From: JAQBDA01 sp041301185
GTDB lineage: Bacteria; Chloroflexota; Anaerolineae; Anaerolineales; UBA4823
Reading direction: 5' to 3'
Assembly (NCBI GenBank): GCA_041301185.1
Contig: JBFYSV010000013.1
Location: forward strand, 1 to 19,162
Length of the DNA: 19,162 nt
Each line of letters opens with the position of its first letter. Position 1 is the stretch's first letter. Shown here piece after piece: positions 8,883 through 14,651 of this stretch. The notes below the pieces were generated by a model, which worked only from the letters and a program-made list of their open reading frames with translations, ran no database searches and had not been told where the DNA came from. Position numbers and translations under genes: made by a program.

Positions 8883-9074
8883 TCACTCCTTATTTCCAAA
8901 TAACCTTAATATGCGGGCAATCAGCCCAGATTTACCTTGTGAGGGAAGTTGATCCACCGGCTTCGCCTCAGCCCCATCTGGAGACCGCCGGCGCTGCCGC
9001 CGATTTTTATCCTCCAAACGATTAGCTTTCTTCGTCCAGTTGGCATCATCGTCTTGCAAGTCGATGGTTATCAT
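8883..9074 (-). CDS. Small highly charged protein of unknown function
   Basis: A 63-residue protein that I do not recognise. The N-terminal two thirds is hydrophilic and rich in Asp, Lys and Arg (a DLQDDD stretch, then DKNRRQRRRSPDG). The C-terminus (GLIARILRLFGNKE) could form a short amphipathic helix, suited to membrane or partner binding. Its reality is supported by a near-ideal ribosome binding site (AGGAGGATGAAGCC before the ATG) and by tight packing: the next gene's Shine-Dalgarno lies in its last codons and that gene starts 4 nt later. It follows the ABC permease gene after a 65-nt gap in which I see no terminator. Confidence 0.65.
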   Translation of the reverse strand: MITIDLQDDDANWTKKANRLEDKNRRQRRRSPDGAEAKPVDQLPSQGKSGLIARILRLFGNKE

Positions 9075-9139
9075 GGCTTCATCCTCCTGGCTCCGGTGGA
9101 AGATGGGGAGCCTGCCCGTTCAGGGATAGCTCGCCCACA

Positions 9140-9967
9140 TCAACCGTTGCGGTGCAACTTACCGGTACGCTTCGCATACCGCTCTGCCTGACCGAACACC
9201 CACAAACCGAGCGGGATGGCAATCAGGCCCATGATTATCGTTGGCCAGATATACGGCCACAGCTCCAGGGTGGGTGTGCCCTCGAGCAGTGCCTGGCGGG
9301 TTCCGTCAAGCACATAGGTTGCCGGGCTGAACACGGCCAGCTTTTGCAAAAGCGGAGGCAGGACACTGACCGGGTAGTAGACACCCGAAACCAGCAGCAG
9401 CACGGCAATGATCACATGGGTCATCTGCGAGCCGCGCTCCGGGAAGAGCAGCGGCAGCACAGAGCCCATCACGCCTACACCGATGAAGGACAGGCTCCCC
9501 GCAATCAGCATGGTCAGCCCGCCGAACAGGTTGGCATTGCTCAGATCGATATCAAACAAGACCACCGTGACCAAAAGGATCACCGCAGTGAAGAGCATGC
9601 TGTACACCACAGCGAAGAAGGTCTGTCCGGCCATATGGGTAATCCGCCGGATAGGGGCCATCAGGGTATATTCGATGGTACCCTCCCAGCGCTCGATGCC
9701 GATCACATCCGTGATCCAGTAAAAGATCATCGAGAGATAACGCCACACCAGGGTACCGATCACCAGGTACAGCACCAGGTAACGCCCATCTATGTTTTGC
9801 CCACCACTGATTTCCTCCATCCCCAAACCGATGAAACTGACTGAGAGGCTGTTGGCGATAGAGTATGCCATCCAGACCAACTCCCAGGTCCAATAGCGCT
9901 TGACCAGGTTTGCATTGCGCTCCATGAACGCGTAGGTTGCTCGGAATTCATGTACCAATGTTGTCAT
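9140..9967 (-). CDS. ABC-2 type transporter permease
   Basis: Membrane protein of 275 residues with six hydrophobic segments, the size and layout of ABC-2 export permeases (DrrB/NodJ type). It probably forms a homodimer paired with the ATPase encoded at 11751-12641, giving a full exporter of 6 + 6 helices. It opens with a cytoplasmic amphipathic stretch (MTTLVHEFRATYAFMERN) typical of ABC-2 permeases. The ATG at 9967 overlaps the preceding acetyltransferase stop codon by one nucleotide (TAATG), and GGAG lies 8 nt upstream, so the two are translationally coupled. Its ATPase partner is separated from it by three acetyltransferase genes. The substrate is unknown; an acetylated or peptide product of the same operon is a reasonable guess. 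Confidence 0.88.
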   Translation of the reverse strand: MTTLVHEFRATYAFMERNANLVKRYWTWELVWMAYSIANSLSVSFIGLGMEEISGGQNIDGRYLVLYLVIGTLVWRYLSMIFYWITDVIGIERWEGTIEYTLMAPIRRITHMAGQTFFAVVYSMLFTAVILLVTVVLFDIDLSNANLFGGLTMLIAGSLSFIGVGVMGSVLPLLFPERGSQMTHVIIAVLLLVSGVYYPVSVLPPLLQKLAVFSPATYVLDGTRQALLEGTPTLELWPYIWPTIIMGLIAIPLGLWVFGQAERYAKRTGKLHRNG

Positions 9968-10545
9968 TATTCACTCTCCTGTGCCTGCGCCTGCCACTCC
10001 TGGCGCAAGATACCCATATAGAGCATATCCCAGCGCTTGCCGCCACGCTCCAGGAAATTACGCTCCCGTCCTTCGATCTTAAAGCCCGCTTTCTCATAAG
10101 AGCGGATAGCCCGCGGGTTATACTCGAAAACAGTCAGGCTTACCCGGTGCAGATTCAGCTCGCAAAACGCGTAGCGGAGCAAGACCTGCATTGCATCCGT
10201 TCCGTACCCCTTACCCCAGAACTCTCTCTCACCGATACTGATCCCGACAAATGACTCGCCATGATTCCACTCCACACCATCCAGGCCGGTCTCGCCTAGG
10301 ATGCGGTCATCCTGCAAGGCGCGGATCATGAAGAAAAACAGATCGGGATGATCGCCAAGCAGCTCCTTTTCAACGAACTCTTTGATCTGTTTCTTGGTGT
10401 ATGGTGTGGCAGGCCTGGCTGCCTCTAGCCGCGCCAACTCTGAATCCCGGTTCCACTTCGAGAGGTGCTCCACTACAACATCCGGATTCTCAACCGTCAG
10501 GCGGACCAACTTGCCACACAATAGCTCATTCATCATCATTGCCAT
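9967..10545 (-). CDS. RimJ/RimL-type GNAT acetyltransferase (third of three)
   Basis: GNAT enzyme of about 192 residues, RimJ/RimL (Acetyltransf_3) type. Motif A is at about 102-119 (ISIGEREFWGKGYGTDAM), followed by LLRYAFCELNLHRV and FEYNPRAIRSYEKAGF. Family members acetylate the N-terminal amine of proteins, peptides or small molecules, and MccE-type relatives detoxify microcin C; the substrate here is unknown. It is closely similar to the gene immediately upstream, so the two arose by tandem duplication. The start is uncertain: ATG codons at 10545, 10539, 10536 and 10533 are all in frame. The GAGG upstream is better spaced for 10539 (190 residues). It lies 11 nt after the previous gene and overlaps the permease start by 1 nt. 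Confidence 0.88.
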   Translation of the reverse strand: MAMMMNELLCGKLVRLTVENPDVVVEHLSKWNRDSELARLEAARPATPYTKKQIKEFVEKELLGDHPDLFFFMIRALQDDRILGETGLDGVEWNHGESFVGISIGEREFWGKGYGTDAMQVLLRYAFCELNLHRVSLTVFEYNPRAIRSYEKAGFKIEGRERNFLERGGKRWDMLYMGILRQEWQAQAQESE

Positions 10546-10556
10546 TACCTCACCAT

Positions 10557-11132
10557 CTACCCGGGCTGGAATGGGTTATTGTTGTTCCATTCCTCACGCA
10601 AGATACCCATGAAGATCATGTCCCAGCGTTTTCCCTGGCGCAAGAATTCTCCTCGGATGCGTCCTTCTTCCACAAAGCCCACTTTCTGGTAGGAGCGGAT
10701 TGCCCGCTGGTTATACTCGAACACACCCAATGTCACCCGGTGGAAGTTAAGCTCATTGAATGCATAACGCAGCGCCAGGTGCATCGCTTCGCTGCCATAG
10801 CCTTTGCCCCAAAATTCTGCTTCGCCCAGGCCGATCGCCACCCAGGCGTCTCCATGATTCCAGAAAGTCTCAAAGAAAGCCAGGAAGCCGATATAGCGGT
10901 CTTCTTCCAGAGTGCGGATCATGGCATAGAAAACATCCTCATGGCTCTCCTCCAGGTCTTTTTCTATCCTGTCTTTGAGGGTTTTCTCAGACCACAATAC
11001 CGGTGGGTCAGTATCCAGCAAGAGCATATATTCTGAGTTGCGGAGCCACTGCGACCAGGCTTTTGCCTCCACCTGAGGATCTTCTACCACCAGGCGGACT
11101 TTCGTCCCGAGGAACAAATTTGTGATCGCCAT
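10557..11132 (-). CDS. RimJ/RimL-type GNAT acetyltransferase (second of three)
   Basis: GNAT enzyme of 191 residues, RimJ/RimL type. Motif A is at about 100-118 (IGLGEAEFWGKGYGSEAM), followed by LALRYAFNELNFHRV, FEYNQRAIRSYQKVGF and the C-terminal GKRWDMIFMGILREEW. It shares nearly every one of these blocks with the third acetyltransferase and, less closely, with the first. Its ATG at 11132 overlaps the stop of the upstream acetyltransferase by one nucleotide (TGATG); a GTG at 11135 is the alternative. There is only a weak Shine-Dalgarno, so translation probably depends on coupling. Substrate unknown; placement between the ATPase and permease genes argues for a job tied to the exporter. Confidence 0.88.
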   Translation of the reverse strand: MAITNLFLGTKVRLVVEDPQVEAKAWSQWLRNSEYMLLLDTDPPVLWSEKTLKDRIEKDLEESHEDVFYAMIRTLEEDRYIGFLAFFETFWNHGDAWVAIGLGEAEFWGKGYGSEAMHLALRYAFNELNFHRVTLGVFEYNQRAIRSYQKVGFVEEGRIRGEFLRQGKRWDMIFMGILREEWNNNNPFQPG

Positions 11133-11731
11133 CACTGCCTGCCTTGCTCATCGATTTTCAAGGATCCATTCTGTGCCCATTCTTCCTGCAACAACCCCAG
11201 GTGAAGCAAGTCCCAGCGACGACCATCCCGGTTGAGCGCTTGCCGCCGGCGCACTTCGATGACAAAGCCAGCTTTCTCAAAGAAACGCAGGGCGTCGCGG
11301 TTATATTCAGGAACCAGGGCTGTCAGGCGGTACAGGTTGAGCTCATCGAAGGCATAGCGCAACAACAGGCTCAATGCCTGGCGACCATACCCCTGTTTCC
11401 GATCCTGCGCATCGCCAATCCCCATCTGCAGCATCCCGGTGCCGTGCGACCAGGTAATTGCATACAGCTTGGCGAAGCCAACCAGACGCTCATCTGGACG
11501 CGTCCGGATCGTGAAATAGAACAGGTTCTTATCCTCCTCGACCTTTTTCTCGATGCTCTCATAGGCTTTCTTCACTTGAGCGGGGGAAAGAGGCCGGGCA
11601 ATATCTGCCTTGAGGAGGCGCAAATACTCGGCGTCGTGAGTCCACTTTGCTTCGATCTCGGCATCCCGCTCGGGATCGATCGGCGCCAGGCAAATCAGTT
11701 CTTCTTCAAAGAGCGAGCGTTTCAAATCCAT
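11132..11731 (-). CDS. RimJ/RimL-type GNAT acetyltransferase (first of three)
   Basis: GNAT enzyme of 199 residues and the most divergent of the three tandem copies. Motif A is at about 104-120 (GIGDAQDRKQGYGRQAL), followed by LLLRYAFDELNLYRL, EYNRDALRFFEKAGF and RRWDLLHLGLLQEEW, the same blocks as its neighbours. The ATG at 11731 has GCGGAG with a 6-nt spacer and lies 19 nt after the ATPase stop codon. Earlier in-frame ATGs at 11806, 11764 and 11761 would overlap the ATPase gene and add a 10-25 residue tail with no domain support. Substrate unknown. Confidence 0.85.
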   Translation of the reverse strand: MDLKRSLFEEELICLAPIDPERDAEIEAKWTHDAEYLRLLKADIARPLSPAQVKKAYESIEKKVEEDKNLFYFTIRTRPDERLVGFAKLYAITWSHGTGMLQMGIGDAQDRKQGYGRQALSLLLRYAFDELNLYRLTALVPEYNRDALRFFEKAGFVIEVRRRQALNRDGRRWDLLHLGLLQEEWAQNGSLKIDEQGRQ

Positions 11732-11750
11732 GTCCGTCTCCGCAATGCTT

Positions 11751-12641
11751 TTATTCTTCATCATCTTCTTTGACCAGCTTCTTTCCGGTGAGTTCCAGGA
11801 AGACATCTTCCAAAGTAGGCTCGTTGCCGTTGCGCGGGATCATCTGCTTGAGGGCTGCCGGTTCATCCAGGGCAACGATCTTTCCACCGTCAATAATGGC
11901 GATGCGCTCGCATAAGATCTCTGCCTCGAGCATATCGTGAGTGGTGAGCAGAATCGTCGTGCCAAATTCCTGGTTCAGCTCGCGCACAACTGCCTGCACT
12001 TCCCGTTTTGAGCGTGGATCCAGCCCGGTTGTCGGCTCATCCAATAAAAGCAAGCGCGGTCGGGAGAGCAAAGCGCGCGCAATAGCTACTTTTTGCTGCA
12101 TACCGCGCGACATCTCCTCCATCGGCTTATAGATCGAGCGCTCCTCCAGGCCAAGCCGGGTCAGTATCTCCACCACCCGCCGCCTGGTATCCCGCCCTTC
12201 CAGTCCGTACAGCCTGGCGCCGTATATCAGGTTTTCCATGGGTGATAGCTTCTTGAAGAAGCTGGCCTCCACCGAGACCCGGTTGATCAGGCGCTGCACT
12301 TCCATCGACTGGCTGACCACGTCATAATCGAAGACCCGGATCGATCCGTCATCGGGCAAAAGCAGGGTGGCGATCAGGCGGATCAGGGTAGATTTGCCCG
12401 AACCGTTGGGCCCCAAGACTCCGAAAATCTCTCCCTGGCGAACTGTGAAAGATACCCTGTCAACCGCCACGATGAGGGAAAGCTTGCCATTTGCCTCGGC
12501 GTGACCATTTCCAGGGTCTTTTCCGTTCGAATGATGACTGCCGTTATGGCTGGCTTGCCTCAGACGGAGCCGCTCCAGGAACGGCTGGGATTGCTTCCCA
12601 AACTTCTTATATACATTTTGAACAACGATTGCATCAGGCAT
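11751..12641 (-). CDS. ABC exporter ATP-binding protein
   Basis: Nucleotide-binding subunit of 296 residues for the ABC-2 exporter whose permease is at 9140-9967. Walker A is at 77-85 (GPNGSGKST), a degenerate ABC signature at 177-183 (MSRGMQQ), Walker B at 197-202 (LLLLDE), the D-loop at TGLD and the H-loop His at 235 (TTHD). It resembles DrrA/NatA/CcmA-type ATPases. Oddly, about 35 residues rich in His, Asn and Gly (roughly 21-55) are inserted between the A-loop strand (Tyr11, NVYKKFG) and the usual VAVDRVSF strand. The ATG at 12641 has GGAGG 8 nt upstream; a TTG at 12656 would start before that site. The T-tract of a terminator-like hairpin abuts this ribosome binding site. Confidence 0.93.
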   Translation of the reverse strand: MPDAIVVQNVYKKFGKQSQPFLERLRLRQASHNGSHHSNGKDPGNGHAEANGKLSLIVAVDRVSFTVRQGEIFGVLGPNGSGKSTLIRLIATLLLPDDGSIRVFDYDVVSQSMEVQRLINRVSVEASFFKKLSPMENLIYGARLYGLEGRDTRRRVVEILTRLGLEERSIYKPMEEMSRGMQQKVAIARALLSRPRLLLLDEPTTGLDPRSKREVQAVVRELNQEFGTTILLTTHDMLEAEILCERIAIIDGGKIVALDEPAALKQMIPRNGNEPTLEDVFLELTGKKLVKEDDEE

Positions 12642-12654
12642 CTCAACTTCCTCC

Positions 12655-12686
12655 AAATAAAAAAGGCCACAGGTGTTCCCGTGGCC
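12655..12686 (-). terminator. Second intrinsic-terminator-like hairpin (attenuator)
   Basis: On the minus strand GGCCACGGG-AACA-CCTGTGGCC forms a 9-bp stem (one G-U pair) with a 4-nt loop, at 12665-12686, followed directly by TTTTTTATTT. The T-tract touches the GGAGG ribosome binding site of the ABC ATPase gene. It therefore fits an attenuator that controls transcription into the exporter operon. Its 5' arm can alternatively pair with the 3' arm of the first hairpin. Confidence 0.75.
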
Positions 12687-12703
12687 GAAACCGGACTCGA
12701 CTC

Positions 12704-12740
12704 AAAAAAACAGCCACGGGGAGGAGCACACCCGTGGCTG
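12704..12740 (-). terminator. First intrinsic terminator after the cysteine peptide gene
   Basis: On the minus strand CAGCCACGGG and CCCGTGGCTG (12740-12731 and 12720-12711) form a perfect 10-bp stem around a 10-nt loop, followed at once by seven T residues (12710-12704). This is a textbook Rho-independent terminator. It begins 28 nt after the stop codon of the small peptide gene and lies upstream of the ABC ATPase gene, so it should end most transcripts after the peptide and leave partial read-through into the operon. Confidence 0.88.
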
Positions 12741-12768
12741 GTAATCCGTTAAGGATCAGATCAAAAGA

Positions 12769-12858
12769 TCAACAGGCGCACTCCGCGAAGGCAAATCCCT
12801 GACCACCGCTAGCGGCGATGCAGCGATTGCATTCGAGATAGGTAAACATCTTATCCAT
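12769..12858 (-). CDS. Short four-cysteine peptide, candidate modified-peptide precursor
   Basis: A 29-residue peptide. It begins MDKMFTYLEC, continues with NRCIAASGGQG and ends FAFAECAC, so Cys10, Cys13, Cys27 and Cys29 form C-x2-C-x13-C-x-C with the last Cys at the C-terminus. Evidence that it is a gene: AGGAG 10 nt before the ATG, a perfect TTGACA -35 box 75 nt upstream of the start with a fair -10, and an intrinsic terminator 28 nt after the stop. The ABC exporter operon with three acetyltransferases follows. It could be the precursor of a ribosomally made, modified and exported peptide, a small metal-binding or redox peptide, or a regulatory leader peptide. No C39 peptidase, radical SAM, cyclodehydratase or lanthionine synthase lies in this window. 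I recognise no family. Confidence 0.65.
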   Translation of the reverse strand: MDKMFTYLECNRCIAASGGQGFAFAECAC

Positions 12859-12908
12859 GAAGTGCGCGCTCCTTTCCTGAATGATTAAAATCTTCTTAGA
12901 ATGGCAAG

Positions 12909-12938
12909 AGTTTACCACGCCACGCCAAGGGGTGTCAA
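12909..12938 (-). promoter_or_regulatory. Sigma-70-type promoter of the peptide/ABC/GNAT operon
   Basis: On the minus strand a perfect -35 TTGACA (12938-12933) is followed after 18 nt by TAAACT (12914-12909), four of six matches to the -10 consensus. The expected transcript start near 12902 leaves a leader of about 44 nt before the peptide ATG. It is the only convincing promoter I can see between 12642 and 13001. Confidence 0.72.
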
Positions 12939-13001
12939 TAGCTGAGGTAGGCGAAATTTACCTGGTCAAGAGGCCAGTTTTTTCGTAATTTCCGGGAAAA
13001 A

Positions 13002-14648
13002 TTAGTCTTCAGCGGTGAAAAGCCATTCCTGGAACAGCTCATCCAGCTGCCGGTCGGCAGAGGCCTCAAATTCAGCCAGCAAATCCTCAGTCTCAGCGAT
13101 CTGGTATTTATACTTCTGGTAGTAGTTCTGCAGCGCGCCGAAAAATGCCTCGTCGCCTATCTCGCTGCGCAGCGCATCAAAGAACAGCGCTCCCTTGGTG
13201 TAGACTACCGTTCCATAGACGCGGGGCGTATCCAATGCCTCGAAGTATCCCAGGCTTTGTGTAACCTGGTCGTCAAGGCTATCCTCGCGCAGATCGGACA
13301 GGCGGTCCTTCCAGTAACTGGTAAAAGCCCGGTAAGCTACCGGGCTGATAGCGTCCTGGTAATACAGGCTGGATGAATATGTCGCCAGGGACTCGTCCAG
13401 CCAGGGCTCATCGAAGACATCATTACCAACCACGCTGTACCACCATTGGTGAGCAACCTCATGCGCGGTAGCAACCAGGAAATTATCCTGGGCAGGGTCA
13501 GCATATAGATCAGAAGCTACCAGGAAGATGCCCGGATATTCAACGCCTAATGCATAACGCATCGGCGCTTCAACCACATCTATTTCGGCAAAGGGGTATT
13601 CGCCAAAATACTGGTTATAAATCTGTAAAGATTGCGCGGTCACCTCCAGAGCGGCTTCACCCCCCTGCGGGTTCTCAGGCAGATAATAAGAATTGACCTC
13701 GACTCCATCCACTTCCTGGCTAACGATCTGGAAATCTGGGCTCATAATCAAGAAGAAATCCCGCACTGGGCCGCTGACATAGTGTCTGCGTATCTCGCCG
13801 TCCAATTTATCCTGACCAATCTCTTCTCCTGTTGCTGCCAGTAGCAATTCCGGATCAGTGGTGATATCAACGGTGTACAAGGAAGTATCACTGTAAACCG
13901 AGTCTCCGATGACCGAGACAGGATCCAGGTTCCAGCCGTCCTGGTCATAAACCGCCAGGATTGGATACCAACCAGAGAGAGCCAGCACCCCCTGGCTGTA
14001 ATTGTAGATGCCGTAACCGCCCGACTCGTCCTCGCCGCCAAATTCCATGGGAACCGTTCCGGCAAATTCCAGATCGATGCGCAGACTGTCACCAATTTCC
14101 AGGGAGGCAGCCAGCGGCAGCTCCAATACCGTATCGGAGAGAGAAAGGCGCGGCTTCACCGGCTGACCATCTATGCTTGCCGAGCTGACCCGCAGCGACC
14201 CATCGCCATAGCTCTTCTGACCATTCGGTAGCAAGCGGAAATACAGGCGGTCGAGCGGCACATCTTCTGTATTGGTGAAATCGACTTGCGCCTGACCCTG
14301 AAATGCCTTTGCCGGGTAATCGATTTGCAGGTCGATCGTATAGTGGGTGGCAGCGCTGAGCAGATCCAGATCGGGAACAGCTTGCGGCAGCAAAACCGCG
14401 GATTGCTCGGCTGTGCTTGCCGGGTCAGCCGGCTCTTGGGTCGGCGAAGGCTGGGTTGGAAGGGACTGGGTTGGTGGAACCTGCTGCGCTGATCTTGCCT
14501 TGGCCTGATCAATGACGGCTGGCGCAATGGTTGGCACCGGCTGTGAGCGTAAAGGAAAAGCACACCCTGCCAGGATTATCAACAACCCTATTAAAAACAG
14601 GAGGCGCGCCAGGCGCCTGTTTATCAAATGTGCTGCAATCCTGCTCAT
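13002..14648 (-). CDS. M1-like zinc metallopeptidase lipoprotein
   Basis: Predicted lipoprotein of 548 residues: an Arg-flanked signal helix ending in the lipobox LAGC (Cys29), a Pro/Thr/Gln-rich linker to about residue 90, a beta-rich M1 N-domain (about 100-300), then a gluzincin catalytic domain. The zinc motif HEVAHQWW is at 396-403, and the third ligand Glu419 falls exactly 18 residues after the second His (HExxH-x18-E). A YTKGALFF segment near 480 would supply the catalytic Tyr. The usual GAMEN exopeptidase motif is replaced by ALGVEYPG (about 366-373), so it may be an unusual aminopeptidase or endopeptidase. It probably degrades peptides at the cell surface. It starts 3 nt after the phosphoesterase stop with no clear Shine-Dalgarno, so it is probably coupled. 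Confidence 0.9.
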   Translation of the reverse strand: MSRIAAHLINRRLARLLFLIGLLIILAGCAFPLRSQPVPTIAPAVIDQAKARSAQQVPPTQSLPTQPSPTQEPADPASTAEQSAVLLPQAVPDLDLLSAATHYTIDLQIDYPAKAFQGQAQVDFTNTEDVPLDRLYFRLLPNGQKSYGDGSLRVSSASIDGQPVKPRLSLSDTVLELPLAASLEIGDSLRIDLEFAGTVPMEFGGEDESGGYGIYNYSQGVLALSGWYPILAVYDQDGWNLDPVSVIGDSVYSDTSLYTVDITTDPELLLAATGEEIGQDKLDGEIRRHYVSGPVRDFFLIMSPDFQIVSQEVDGVEVNSYYLPENPQGGEAALEVTAQSLQIYNQYFGEYPFAEIDVVEAPMRYALGVEYPGIFLVASDLYADPAQDNFLVATAHEVAHQWWYSVVGNDVFDEPWLDESLATYSSSLYYQDAISPVAYRAFTSYWKDRLSDLREDSLDDQVTQSLGYFEALDTPRVYGTVVYTKGALFFDALRSEIGDEAFFGALQNYYQKYKYQIAETEDLLAEFEASADRQLDELFQEWLFTAED

Positions 14649-14651
14649 TGA

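Noticed and set aside
9152..9844. Plus-strand open frame of 230 codons opposite the ABC permease
   Set aside because: Gln/His/Asp-rich translation that is the antisense of membrane helices; no ribosome binding site or recognisable motif.
10401..11773. Plus-strand open frames of about 210 codons opposite the tandem acetyltransferases
   Set aside because: Similar antisense frames recur because the GNAT genes are paralogous; this is a shadow of duplicated coding sequence and not a conserved overlapping gene.
12642..12771. Possible selenocysteine read-through of the peptide UGA stop codon
   Set aside because: The frame stays open for about 40 codons, but it runs through two terminators, the hairpin lies 28 nt away and the added residues show no domain.
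12796..12810. Ser-Gly-Gly in the peptide as a double-glycine leader cleavage site
   Set aside because: The usual leader residues are missing, cleavage would leave a 10-residue core, and no C39 peptidase domain is present in the ABC ATPase; kept only as a remote option.
12959..13001. Hairpin after the M1 peptidase gene as a terminator
   Set aside because: Only weak 4-6 bp stems (CTGG/CCAG, TTTTTC/GAAAAA) and no T-tract in the right place.
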